A stretch of DNA of 64,000 bases from Boswellia sacra. Its lineage: Eukaryota; Streptophyta; Magnoliopsida; Sapindales; Burseraceae. The DNA is taken from assembly GCA_013180625.2 (NCBI GenBank), contig SNVD02005083.1, positions 124,001 through 188,000 of the forward strand, read 5' to 3'. Every line of letters begins with the position of its first letter. Within the stretch, counting starts at the first letter, position 1. Below are positions 23,734 to 35,266 of this stretch, one piece after another. The notes beneath the pieces are model-generated. The model made no database searches and was not told the DNA's origin. It saw only the letters and a program-made list of their open reading frames with translations. A program made the position numbers and the translations under genes.

Positions 23734-25855
23734 TGTAACATCCCACATCACTTAGGAATATGATATAATATATGCTTAAATACCCTGTGAGCTCTTTAAG
23801 CTGTTGGAAGGCTTTTGGGTTGGAAAGCCCGAAAGCAAAATCGTGATAGACTGTGTTTTCAAAGCGGACAACATCCGACAATAGACCGAGGTATTGGGCT
23901 TCGCACACACGTGGGGGCCACCTCTTAAGATTTTGTGGGGGTCGCCTGACACATCCGAAAAAGGATTGTCTCCCAAGTATAGGAGTGTCGAAGTAATAAA
24001 ACCCGGTGAGACCGGGGTCGATCCACGAGGAAGGAGATTTAAGCGTTACAAATTATAAGCTAAACAAATGTGATATGGATGATTCAAAGAGGTGACATAA
24101 TAATCTCAACAAATATGTAAAGATGGTAGGTGGTATTACCGACCATTCAAATATAAAACAAAAGGCAAAAGGAGGTAAAACCATCCATGGAAATAGGTGG
24201 TATAACCAACCATAGTAAATTAAAGAACAATTTCATAAGGTGGTAGAACCTACCATAGTAAATAAATAAAAAGTTCATAAACAATAGAATAATTAAAATA
24301 CAAGAGGAATTAACACAATAACAATGAAGGCTAAGGTTAGGGGATCCGCCCTTGATATTTCAAATAAGGATAATTAACCCATTTTAGTTATATGAATTAT
24401 ATTTGTTTCATTACCAATATTTATACCACTTCTTGTAAATGGGTTCAAGCATCCAATGTGCCAATCATCATATGTCTACAACAAATCAAGGTTTCTAACT
24501 AGATTCGTGTCGGTAAGGAAGAACCATACATCATCTAGAAAGGATCCAAGCATTTGATGTGCCAAGGATTGTCGACAATGGATCAAGACCTCCACTTTAC
24601 GAGTGGTGTCAAGATTGATTAAGAAAATAAATATAAATCATATTGAATAAGCATTATAAGATTAAGATTATTAAGCACATATTAAGGGTTAGAGAATCCT
24701 TATTCTCATATCAAGGGTTTCACCCTTTCACCTTAGCAAAGAGAAATTAGAAGAACATTATAATAGAAAGAAAATAAAATGCAAGAAAAAGGAAATTCAT
24801 TAATAACATAAACACACAAAACACAATACAAGATCCTAGCCAAAGCCAAAATGTTCCAGCCAAGGCCAAGATGCCCTAATGGGTCACAAGGCACCTCTAT
24901 TTATAGATACATCCAGGGGCAAACTTGTCAAATTACAAGGGCATAATTGTCAAATATTAGTTGTAAATATCTTTGACAATTGGGATCATTAGGCACCGAC
25001 TTTAACCATCAATTTTGACATTGAAATGTTGAGAATTTTAATCACATGTCTTCATGAAAGTTGTAGATATTTCTCTCAGCTTTCTAGAACATATTGATTT
25101 GCACAATTTGGATACGTATTTTGAGAGATACGGTCCAAATACTGAGGCCTGGTCAGACTGGGCCGAGACTGTAGATGGGTTCACTTCAAGCCCAATTTTG
25201 GTCCACTAAGAGCCCGAATTTGATGATTCTTGTGAAATGCAATCTTGTAGACAATTAAATCAGCTTTCCAAAACATTAAGAATTGCACCATTCTGATCTA
25301 TAAATAGAGAGTTATGCCCATTTTACCGAACCTGTAACAAAACCAAAATTAAGAGAAATTAATTCCAAAGATGCAAATGCTACAAATATGCTTAAGTTGA
25401 GGAATTTAATGACACCATTAATGCAATATGATGAACTAAACTCTTATTAAACATGCATATTTAAGTGTTCATCATCGCCATTTGAGACTATACGGGGGCC
25501 ACTGCTTGAGGGTTATAGGGATCGCAAAGTGTCATACATAATGCAAAGTGCCTAGTGCGAGACTACAAAGTGCCACACACAAGTGCAAAGTGCCACATGC
25601 GATCGAAAGCAAAATCGTGATAGACTGTGTTTTCAAAGCGGACAACATCCGACAATAGACCGAGATATTGGGCTTCGCACACACGTGGGGGCCACCTCTT
25701 AAGATTTTGTGGGGATCGCCATTTGAGACTATACGGGGGCCACTGCTTGAGGGTTATAGGGATCGCAAAGTGTCATACATAATGCAAAGTGCCTAGTGCG
25801 AGACTACAAAGTGCCACACACAAGTGCAAAGTGCCACATGCGGGCTGGGATGTTA
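23734..25855 (+). repeat. TRIM LTR copy interrupted by a 1.5-kb solo LTR
   Basis: The sequence starts TGTAACATCCCACATC and ends GGGATGTTACA, followed by AATGGTATCATAGC, a degenerate tRNA-Met primer-binding site. These are the edges of the TRIM LTR found at 27354. The copy is split by the solo LTR at 23947-25474. A unit of about 238 bp within it is duplicated in tandem (boundaries near 25600 and 25715). Confidence 0.75.
23942..25479 (-). mobile_element. Solo LTR, 1528 bp, TSD TCGCC
   Basis: The insert 23947-25474 begins TGACACATCCG and ends TGTTCATCA. It is flanked by exact TCGCC duplications at 23942-23946 and 25475-25479. Read on the minus strand it begins TGATGAACAC and contains a TATAAATAG box (about 24900), consistent with an LTR promoter in that direction. 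There is no internal domain, primer site or coding frame. It sits inside a TRIM LTR, which itself sits in the larger solo LTR. Confidence 0.88.
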
Positions 25856-26048
25856 CAAATGGTATCATAGCATCGCCCAACCAGGAGTTCGGGGAGATAA
25901 AAAGAAAAAAATGTTAGGGGGACCTAACTAAAAGACATAAGAAATGGAGGCCTTACCTTGATATATGTATGCATAAGCTTATATAAAAGGTGTGGGGGGT
26001 TAAGCGTATTTTTCTAAAAAACTCATCCCCTTTCTCAATAAATCTCTA

Positions 26049-26074
26049 GCTCTCTCTCTCTCTCTCTCTCTCTC
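26049..26074. repeat. (CT)n microsatellite
   Basis: Thirteen or so uninterrupted CT units. The inverted counterpart near 29845-29865 keeps only a short, degenerate version. Confidence 0.95.
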
Positions 26075-27353
26075 CCTCCCTAATTTGCAAGAAATTGAAT
26101 GAGAAGAAGAAGAACCTAGGAAGGAAAGATGCAGGATTCATCTCCTTCTCCAAGTACTAGCCTTGGTACAAGCAATTTTCTCATGAATTATTGTGTTATG
26201 GAATTTCTTACGATACTTTTATGTTATGTATATGCTGAAATTGGCTAGAAATCATGATTTGATATGGGTTATGAAAGATTCAAATCGACTGGATGATAAT
26301 AGGAAGTTAGAAATGATGCTTGAATCCAAACTCTGCAAGGCCTTTTCACTACACAATGCTTAATCCAAAAATTTCTAGAAATTCTAGGGTTCCTTTCTGG
26401 CTCTGAAATTTTACATGTTAAGCTAGAAATGTTTAGGATTATATATAATTTTGAATTACTCGAAAATTCAACTTATGCAATTTTTGGTGAATTTTGGAAT
26501 CTACTGAAATGAATTTGAACATCCCCTATTTCAAAACAGGGCATGGGGGATGAATTTTATATGAGGGACTTTTCCTTCATGAAAACTCCTGATTTTTGGC
26601 ATGTGAGACCTTGGATATTTTTTCTTAGCAATTGGAAAGTTTCATGGTTTTTTAAGTTCTATAGGAATTGTTATGATTTTTCAAATTTATGTTTATAAAA
26701 CTGAAATTTTCAATTTTCAGAACAGAGTTGGCAAAATAAATTGCCTTCGACAGACCTAAACTTAACAAAATATTGTAATCTTTGGATAGATGACTCTCAT
26801 ATATGTCTTTTAATAAGCTAAAATTTTTTTAATGATTTGACTATTGTTGAGACTTTTGTAAATTTTTAAAGTTATGATGCTCAATTTAAGAGACCCTTAG
26901 ATAAAATTTGAATGTGTGTTAAACTAAGGGATTTCAAGGGGCATGTGACCTCATTTTCATCCTAAAATTTTCATATTGTATTTTATATGTATTTGAATGA
27001 TTTCTGTAAGTTTTCATAGAATTTGGGATAAGCATCAACTTCTTAAAAAACATTCAATCAAGTGTGCATAGTGATAAATTAGCAAAGGAATTACTTTCTG
27101 TTGTGGTGTTTGATGATCCTTTAGTGGGTTTTGATGAATTCTAGGTTGACATAAGGATCCTATAGCAGAACTAGATCAAGTAAGTAAGCTAAATGATCTC
27201 TAAGGTCACAATGGACTTGTTGTGGCTTATGAGGTGTGTATTATGCCATATGTTTATGCAAATATGAATGTTATGGTTGATTGAAATATTGTGCTTGTGG
27301 TGAGATTGGAAGCTTGATCGTGAGCTTGTACATATGAACTTGTCATGTGATGG

Positions 27354-28172
27354 TGTAACATCCCATATCGCTTGGGAATATGATTTGATATGTGCTTAAA
27401 TACCCTGTGAGTTCCTTAAGCTATTGGAGGCCTTTTAGGTTGCAAAGCTCGAAAGCAAAACCATGACAGATTATGGGTCTAAAGCGGACAATATATAACA
27501 GTAGACTGGAGTATTGGGCTTCGCACACGCGTAGGGGCCACCTCTTGAGACTTTGTAAGGGCCACCTCTCGAAGGTGCACATGGAGGGCCACTGCTTAAG
27601 ACTTTATGGAGGCCACCACTTGAGGGTTTATAAGGACCGTAAAGTGCCACACATAATGCAAAGTATCACATGCAAGACCATGAAGTGTCACATACAAGTA
27701 CAAAGTGTCACATGCAGGCCACGATGTTACAAATGGTATCAGAGCCTAGCCCAACCAGGAGTGTAGGGTGTCATCCTGGGGATGTAAGCCCAATCCAACG
27801 AGGATGCTTGATTCCTAAGGGGAGGTGAATGTAACATCCTACATCGCTTGGTAATATGATATGATATATGCTTAAATACCCTATGAGCTCCTCAAGTTGA
27901 TGGAGGCCTTTTGGATTGCAAAGCTCGAAAGCAAAACTATGACCGATTGTGTGTCTAAAGCGGATAATATCCGACAGTGGGCCCGGGTATTAGACTTCTC
28001 TCACGCGTGGGGGTCACCTCTTGAGACTTTGTGGGGGCCATCTCACGAAGGCACACATGGGGGCTACCACTTGAGGGTTTATGGGGACTGCAAAATGCTA
28101 CATACAGTACAAAGTGCCACATGCGAGACCACGATGTTCCACATACAAGTGTAAAGTGCGACATGTGAGGCT
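27354..28172 (+). mobile_element. TRIM-type element: LTR, primer site, short interior, polypurine tract, LTR
   Basis: The first LTR is 27354-27731 (TGTAACATCCC to GATGTTACA). It is followed by TGGTATCAGAGCC at 27734-27746, a perfect-looking tRNA-Met primer-binding site. The interior is only about 98 bp and ends in the purine tract AAGGGGAGGTGAA (27817-27829). A second LTR starts at 27830 with TGTAACATCC and runs to about 28172, where it is joined to an inverted copy. A terminal-repeat retrotransposon in miniature has exactly this form. It encodes nothing. Confidence 0.85.
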
Positions 28173-28570
28173 ATAACCCACAGGTCCCAGAATCGAAAAC
28201 TGGCTCTGATACCACTTGTAACATCTCGGCATGCATGTGGCACTTTGCACTTGTGTGTGTCACTTCGTGATCTCGCATACGGCATTTTACACTATGCGTG
28301 ATATTTTGAGGTCCCCATAAACCCTCAAGCGGTGACCGCCACACAGTTTCAAGTAGTGGCCCCTATACACGCCTTCGAGAGGTGGCCCACACAAAGTGTA
28401 CGAAGCCCAATACCCCGACCTATTGTCGGATATTGTCCGCTTTGGATACACAGTCCGTCACGGTTTTGCTTTCAGGCTTTGCAACCCAGAAGACCTTCCA
28501 TAGCTTAAAGAGCTCACAGGGTATTTAAGTACATATCATATCATATTCCCAAGTGATGTGGGATGTTACA
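28173..28570 (-). repeat. TRIM LTR in reverse orientation with its primer-binding site
   Basis: Read on the minus strand, the LTR starts TGTAACATCCC at 28570 and ends GATGTTACA at 28217. It is followed by AGTGGTATCAGAGCC (28216-28202) and about 30 bp of interior. It is the inverted partner of the LTR at 27354. Confidence 0.82.
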
Positions 28571-30098
28571 CTATCACGTAACAAGTTCATAAGTACAAGC
28601 TCACAATCAAGCTTCCAATCTCATGACAAACACAATATTTCAATCAAGCATAACATTCATATTCACATAAACATGTGGCATAATACATACCTCATAAGCC
28701 ACAACAAGTCCTTTATGACCTTAGAAATTACTTAGCTTACTTACTTGATTGAGTTCCATAATAAGATCCTTATGTCAACCTAGAATTCATCAAAACCCAC
28801 TTAAGGATCATCAAACACCACAAAGTGATTCCTTTACTGACTTATCACTATGCACACTTAATTGGATGATTTTTGGGAAGTTGATGCTTATCCCAAATTC
28901 TATGAAAATTTACAGAAATCATTCAAATACATATAAAATACCACATGAAAATTTTAGGATGAAAGTGAGGTCATATGCCCCTTGAAATCCCTTAGTTTAA
29001 CACACTTTCAAATTCTATCTGGGGGTTTCTGAAACTAAGCAGCAAAACTTTAAAAATTTATAAAAGTATCAACAATAGTCAAACCATTACAAAAGTTTGT
29101 AGCTTATTAAAAGACATATATGAGAATCATCTATCCAAAAGTACAATATTTTGATAAGTCTAGGTTTGTCAAAGGCAATTTATTTTGCCAACTCTGTTTT
29201 GAAAATTGAAAATTTCAGTTTTATAAACCCAAATTTGAAAAATCATAACAATTCTTATAGAGCTTAAAAAACCATGAAACTTTCCAATTGGTAAGAAAAA
29301 ATGTCCAACGTCTCACATTCCAAAAATCAGGGGTTTTCATAAGGAAAAGTCCCTCATATAAAATTCATCCCCTATGCCCTGTTTTGAAACAGGGGATGTT
29401 CAAATTCGTTTCAGTAGATTCCAAAATTCATCAAAAATTGCATGAGTTGAATTTTCAAGTGATTCAAAATTATATATAAACCTAAACATGTCTAGTTTAG
29501 CATGTAAAATTTCAGAGTTAGAAAGGAACCCTAGAATTTCTAGAAATTTTTGGATTAAGGGTTGCTCAGTAAAAAGGCCCTACAGAGTTTGGATTCAAGC
29601 ATCATTTCTAACTTCCTATCATCATCTAGTCCATTTGAATCTTTCATAACCCATATCAAATGATGATTTCTAGCCAATTTCAGCATATACATAACATAAA
29701 AGTATCATAAGAAATTCCATAACACAACAATTCATGAGAAAATTATATGTACCAAGGCTAGCACTTGGAGAAGGAGATGAATCCTACCTCTTTCCTTCCT
29801 AGGTTCTTCTTCTTCTCATTCAATTCCTTGTAAATTAGGGAGAGAAAGAGAAACAGCTAGAGATTTATTGAGAAAGGGGATGAGTTTTCTAGAAAAATGC
29901 GTCTTAACCCCCCACCCCTTTTATATAAGCTTATGCACACATATATCAAGTTAGGGCCTCCATTTCTTATGTCTTGTAATTAGGTCCCCCTAACATTTAT
30001 TTCTTTTTATCACAACACTTGAATACATATAAATAACAATAAGCAAGCACTTAAGGCAAAATAATGTTATGGTCACATGCTAATTTGGGGATGTTACA

Positions 30099-31345
30099 CT
30101 TGGTTTCTTCAGTCCTGGTAATTCCAAGAATAGTTACATAAGAATTTGGTATAAAAAATGAATCAATTCAAACTGTTGTTTGGGTTGCAACTGAATTAAC
30201 CCCATAAATGACTCTTCTAGCTTGTTGATGACAAACCACGCAGGCAATCTTGTTTTAACAAGCTAGAACGAAATTATAGCTGGGTCAACAAATTTGAGAA
30301 TAAAAGTTAGAAGCCTTGTGGCTGCGTAGCTCCTAGATTCAGGAAATCTTGTCTTGAGAGATGAACAAGATGTTAATTTTGGAAATTATTTATGGCAAAG
30401 CCCTACCGATACATTTCTACAAGAAATGAAACTTGGATGGGACTTGATAATTCATTTTGAGTGGCGTGTATCAGCATGAAGGAGTGCAGATACCCATCTC
30501 CTGAAGATTTTACTTTGGGGGCTAGCACTACAAAATAATCTTGTGTTAGTTACATGGAAATGTTCAAAGAAAATTTATAGGAGTGGTCCATGGAGTGGCC
30601 TTGGATTCAATGGTTCGTCAACAAGGTCTAACCAGGTTATTTAGCATAACTTTGTGTGGCATGACAAGAAATTGTACTACACATATAAGCTTGTCGATAA
30701 GTCAGTGATAACAAGTATTGTTATGAACCAAACCAACTCTATAGGTCAATGACTCACATGAAGGGAAACTACTCAAAGTTGGCAGGTGTATTCTTATGTG
30801 CCAAGAGATAACTGTGACAATTAGGGTCTTTGTGGTGGCTATTGGTATTGTATCAATAGTCAACTTCCAAATTGCCAATGTTTTAAAGGATTCAAGTATA
30901 GATCATCAGAAGACATGGATTGGTCTCAAGGGTGTGTTCGTAATAAGCCATTGAACTAATTCAAACAAGATGGCTTTATCAAATTTGTTGGGTTGAAATT
31001 GCCAGATATTACTACTCCTAGGTGAATAGCAGTATGGACATCAAGCTATATATGCAGGAAGGAATGCTTAGAGAACTCTTCTTCTATGGCATGCACAAAC
31101 TTATATGTTAAAGAAGGAGGCAGAGGTTGTATCATTTGGTTTGGTGATCTAGTTGACATTAGACAGTTCCTAGATGTTGGACAGGATTTATATATTCAAA
31201 TGTCTACTTTTGAAATATGTATTAACTACTTTTGTTCGTCTAACACCTAAAGAGTAATTTTATGTTTCACACTGCCACTTCAGTTAGATCAATGACGCAT
31301 TTTATTTTTGTTCTTAAACTTGTTAACTTGTATACAATGACTTAC
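30099..31345 (+). pseudogene. S-RLK pseudogene 2, B-lectin/SLG/PAN region
   Basis: Coding resemblance resumes with [16 protein letters not shown] codons and continues through [63 protein letters not shown] and the PAN module ENSSSMACTN. The family tail DLYIQMST follows near 31185-31205. The frame holds many stops (for example near 30190, 30840 and 30957), frameshifts and small deletions. The exon is followed by the intron that carries the TRIM at 31346. Confidence 0.9.
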
Positions 31346-31917
31346 GGTAATATACCACATCGCTTGGGAATAAGATATGCAGAGAGCTTATATACCTAGT
31401 AAGTTCTTTAAGCTGTTAGAGGCTTTTTGGGTTGCAAAGCTCGAAAAAATTTCGTGATAGATTGTGTGTCCAAAGTGGACAATATCCTTTTGGGTTGCAA
31501 AGCCTAAAAGCAAAACCGTGATAGACTATGTGTCCAAAGCGGACAATATCTAATAGTGGGCTCTCTTGAGGGTTTATAGGGACTGCAAAGTGCTAGAACG
31601 AACTAGGTTCAACCGAAAATGTGAGGTGTCACCAAGATGTGACAAATGGTATCAAAGTCAGGTTTAACCAGAATTGCCAGGTTCAACTAGAAATGTGGGG
31701 TGTCACCCTGGAGATAAAGCCCAATCAAGGGGAGGGACATCCCACATTACTTGGGAATAAATTTGTAAAGAGCTTATATACCTTGTGAGCTCTTTAAGTT
31801 ATTAGAATATTGACAGTGGGTCAGGGTGTTGGGCCTTATGCACTCATGGGGGTCATGCTTGAGACTGTGTGGGGCACAGTACAAAGTGCCATATGTGAGC
31901 CGAGATATGACACTTAG
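31341..31917 (+). mobile_element. TRIM element, degenerate, imperfect TSD CTTAC/CTTAG
   Basis: The left LTR (31346-31644) starts GGTAATATACCACATCGC, a mutated form of TGTAACATCCCACATCGC, and ends ATGTGACA. A primer site TGGTATCAAAGTC lies at 31647-31659, the interior is short, and a purine tract AAGGGGAGGGA (about 31728-31738) precedes a shortened right LTR (about 31735-31912). The flanks CTTAC (31341-31345) and CTTAG (31913-31917) differ at one base. It lies in the intron before the membrane exon of S-RLK pseudogene 2. Confidence 0.75.
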
Positions 31918-32055
31918 GCATATGTGGTCACCACATAAACTGTTTCTTGGCCATGGGTACTGTAGATCTATTTTTGCTTTAATTTGACCACATGCACTTT
32001 GCAATATCATCAATGACTAATTTTCTTTTTCTTTTTATTTTAATCGTGCCTTTAG

Positions 32056-32175
32056 GGAAGGAAAATGAGTGTAAGATGAAGATAATGTTGTTTGTTGTTA
32101 TCACCACCACTTCAATGGCTGTTAGGCTACTTATAGTGAGCTATTACATTTATAAATGCAAGACAAATGGAATAG
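32056..32175 (+). pseudogene. S-RLK pseudogene 2, transmembrane exon
   Basis: A 120-bp exon between an AG acceptor (TTTAG at 32051-32055) and a GTAAAC donor. It keeps the phase of the intact genes and reads GKENECKMKIMLFVVITT, then a hydrophobic run and YKCKTNGI. This piece alone is not damaged. Confidence 0.82.
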
Positions 32176-32717
32176 GTAAACTTCATTAGTTTGGCTTCAC
32201 AAATTCATAGGCATGTGCTTGTTTTAATACAATTACCCATTTTCTTACACTAATTTCTTTGACAATGTTACCTTAGATTTACCACTATCCAATTCGCAAT
32301 AACAAAGTAGATAATTTCTGAAGTGCCATGTGAAAGAATTCTTAAAGGACATAGTAGTCAGCAGTGAGGTGAATTTTTTATATATTAGCTACAATTGAAT
32401 AATTGCCAGATGCTATAGGAGTATGAGTGCTCGGTATTAGACTTGGTACAAGCTATTTGAATATTTAAAACTTTTGGTTGAAACAGTTGGTTAGTAAACT
32501 TGATCTTTTCCATACATCGGTTTATTTTGTTTTTTAATGCATTTTTTGACCAAGGGCTTTTTGCATTTGGTTTTATTTTCATATCAACTGAACATATAAT
32601 TGGCTAAATTGGGTAGTCTTAATTCTATTTTCCAGAAGAAGGTTGGAATTAACTATTGTTGCATATTTATACTGTATAATCTCTATTGTTTATAATTAAT
32701 CTTGTCTATTACTCTAG

Positions 32718-35266
32718 ATTGGAACAGAGAAACTGATCAGGAGAAATAAGACCTGGTGATGGGGAACTTGTAACAGAAGGAAACAAACACCAAGAACAAT
32801 CAACAACAAACTCAAACAATGACCCATTCAACACTCAATCAATAATCTCTCAACAATAAGCCAAACACAAACTAGGGGAAAACAATTCTTTATTCTCAAA
32901 AATCAATTCATAGCAAACCTAAGAATTTAAATAGCTAAGATACTTAATTTATACTAGTCGAAACATATTGAAATTTGAGGAGAAGTCAGAATCCCTAATT
33001 GAGTGAAAATCCCTAGTTATTGAAGTCCTAATTCAATTAAACCCAAAAAAAAAAAACATATGACAAAAATAACCTCAACAATCCTAAATTGAAATATTCC
33101 TATCCTATATCAATTTTCCCTCTCTTGAAAAACTCGACTCCTAGAGAGTTGATCAAGGCGGATGTTTCTGGTAAACCATTGGAAATAAAGTGCAAATTCT
33201 GGAAATCGAGGCACTTGATGAACTTTTCAAAATTTAAGGAGTCGATTGATATTTCCATGACAGCCTATATGTCTGTGAACGGTGATTTTCCTGAAGTGAG
33301 CAGTATCTCTGGTGCTAAACAGTGACTCTGATGGTCAATAGTAAGAGATTGTGTTTTGGATGCTCTACGGTACTGTATTAGGTTTTTTTTTTTTTTTAAG
33401 GTTTATGAAATTTTGAAAATTGATTTATGGTTTTGTGGAAGCGATTTGTCGAAGATCAGAGTTGGAATGAACGAGACTCTAATACCAACTTGACGAGGAA
33501 CCCATAACAGAACAAAACAAACACCAAGAATAACCAACAATAAACTCAAACAATAACCCACTCGTCAACACTCAATCAACAATCTCTCAAGAATAAGCCA
33601 AACACCAAATAGGGGAAAATGATTCTTTATTCTCAATAATTAATTCATAACAAGCATAAAAATTCAAATAACTAAGATACTTAATGTATACTAGGCAAAA
33701 CATATTGGAATTTGAGTCAAATTAGGAGAAGTCAGAATCTCTAATTAAGTCAAAATTCTTAGATATTAAAGTCCTAATTCAATTAAACCCTAAAATAAAC
33801 ATATGATAAAAATAACCTCAATAATCATAAATTGAAATATTCCTGTCCTACATCACCTGGAGGTACCGATTTTTGAGTTAGCTACAATTGCTAATGACAC
33901 CAATAACTTTTCTATCAACAAGAAGCTTGAGAAGGCGGCTTTGGACCCGTATACAAAGTAAACTTGCAATGTGCTAGTAAAGTGACCAGATGAGCAAAGT
34001 AGTTATTTTACTAAGATTGCCATAACTCTTGACACATACTTTCTTTAGAGCACACTAGTGAATGGACAAGAAATTACTGTGAAGAGGCTTTCAGAGATTT
34101 CTGGCCAAGGATTAAATGAGTTCAAAAATGAAGTTATACTGATTGCCAAACTTTAACAGCACAATCTTGTAAAGCTTCTTGGTCGCTGCATTCAAGGAGA
34201 GGAAAAATTGCTAATTTATGAATTCGTGCCCAACAAAAGCCTGGACTACTTCATTTTTGGTTTAGACCCCTCTAAACCCTAAAGCATATTTCATTTGGGC
34301 ATACTCTACCTCTATTATAAAACAATTGATTTCCTAAGCAGCATTCAGCACAAGAATTCGTAGTTTTGAAAATTCAAGCAGAACATTAGACTAACCCAAA
34401 TATGATGCTTGCCTGCAGATCAAACAACAAGAGAGATATTAGACTGGTCTAAGCATTTTCACATCATTTGTGGTATTTCAAGGAGTCTTTTCTATCTTCA
34501 TCAAGATTCTAGATTGAGGATTATACATAGAGATCTAAAAGCAAGTAATATATTCCTTGATCATGAAATGAACCCAAAAATTTCAGATTTTGCCTTGGCC
34601 AAAACTTTTGGCGGCGATGAGATAGTCGGAAGCACAAAAAGAGTGGTTGGAACTTAGTATCTTATTCCCTTGTCAAATTTGTAATACTTCTGGTCAATGA
34701 TGAAATTCCCTTTTAACAATTTTTTGCAGTGGCTATATGGCACCGGAATATGCTATTGATGGCCTATTCTCCATAAAATCTGATGTTCTTAGCTATGGTA
34801 TATTAGTGCTAGGGATAGTAATTGGAAAGAGAACTAAAGGGTTTCACCGTGCAGACAATAGCCTTTCGGAGATGTAAGTAACAAACATTGCATAACTTCT
34901 CAACAAAGTTTGGTGGCGTTTTTCAGTGTCAGAGATTATTTTAACTGACAAATAAAAAGTGGCATAGCACTTTGATATGTTTTAGGCATGGAAATTGTGG
35001 AACGAAGGCAAGCCTTTAGAACTGATTGATTCAGTTTGTTGTGAATCAAGCAATCTATCACAGCTGATAAGATGTATCAATATCAGTCTCTAATGTGTGC
35101 GCCAGCATCCTGAGGACAGGCCAAGCATGCCAACTGTGGTTCTGATGGTGGGTAGTGAGATTGCATTGCCTCAGCCGAAACAACCCGGTTTCTGGTTACG
35201 TAGTTGAGCAAGTATGAATGATCTCCAACCAATGATATTAGAATCTCGCTGCTGGAGGGTCGATAG
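32718..35266 (+). pseudogene. S-RLK pseudogene 2, kinase exons
   Basis: The exons match the intact copies: 32718-32756 continued at 33861-33957 (split by a 1.1-kb insertion), 34049-34259, 34419-34655, about 34730-34870 and 34986-35266. The catalytic-loop exon is long and open, with [10 protein letters not shown] intact. However, DFG reads DFA (about 34588-34596), a TAA stands in the LQH segment (near 34155), another TAA precedes the insertion point, and a base is missing in the Gly-rich loop. The last exon has a stop (TAATGTGTGC context near 35090) and an internal deletion before the terminal TAG at 35266. Confidence 0.9.
32752..33860 (-). mobile_element. SMART/TRIM-type non-autonomous LTR element, TSD CCTGG
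   Basis: Direct LTRs lie at 32757-33112 (356 bp) and 33491-33855 (365 bp), both with TGA-starts and ATCA-ends. They are flanked by exact CCTGG at 32752-32756 and 33856-33860. On the minus strand a primer site TTGGTATTAGAGTC sits just inside the right LTR (about 33475-33489), and a purine tract GAGAGGGAAAAT sits beside the left LTR (about 33113-33124). The interior of 378 bp has no recognised domain. A + strand frame across it (33089-33325) has no family resemblance and begins inside the LTR. The element interrupts the first kinase exon of pseudogene 2. Confidence 0.9.

Larger units (their letters stand above)
25893..30012. repeat. Long inverted repeat, arms about 1.8 kb, spacer about 0.5 kb
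   Basis: The left arm (about 25893-27731) and the right arm (about 28217-30012) are inverted copies. For example, AGGCCTTACC...ATATAAAAGGTGTGGGGGGTTAAG on the left returns reversed at 29890-29960, and the segment around 26160-26470 returns reversed at 29480-29760 with roughly nine bases in ten matching. Each arm is part solo-LTR sequence (outer 1.45 kb) and part TRIM LTR (inner 0.35 kb). The spacer holds a second TRIM LTR. A transcript through it could fold into a long hairpin. Confidence 0.88.
22095..30103 (-). mobile_element. Nested insertion: long solo LTR containing TRIM copies, a second solo LTR and an inverted repeat (TSD CTTGG)
   Basis: The outermost element is 22100-30098. It begins TGTCACACCCC, ends TGTTACA, and is flanked by CTTGG at 22095-22099 and 30099-30103. 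Its two outer parts (22100-23733 and 28571-30098, about 3.16 kb together) match the 3.8-kb element at 51885-55721 in order and orientation. On the minus strand a TATATAAAAG box (about 29925) is followed by CT-rich leader sequence, as in an LTR promoter. No coding region was found, so the outer element is best read as a solo LTR of a long-LTR family. The 4.8 kb between 23734 and 28570 consists of later insertions. Confidence 0.82.

Noticed and set aside
23409..23738. 109-codon frame rich in His and Ile
   Set aside because: It is an effect of degenerate repeats of CACATATCAAAATCATAGG type and crosses from the solo LTR into a TRIM LTR.
27734..27746. Sequence complementary to a tRNA 3' end, as a possible tRNA gene remnant
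   Set aside because: It is the 13-bp retrotransposon primer-binding site just inside an LTR, with no tRNA body around it.
33089..33325. 78-codon + strand frame in the SMART-like element
   Set aside because: It runs against the element's orientation, starts within the LTR and has no recognised domain.
34419..34655. Kinase segment with DFA instead of DFG, as a possible pseudokinase receptor
   Set aside because: The surrounding exons have stops, a frameshift in the Gly-rich loop and a 1.1-kb insertion, so this is a dead gene, not a conserved catalytically altered receptor.
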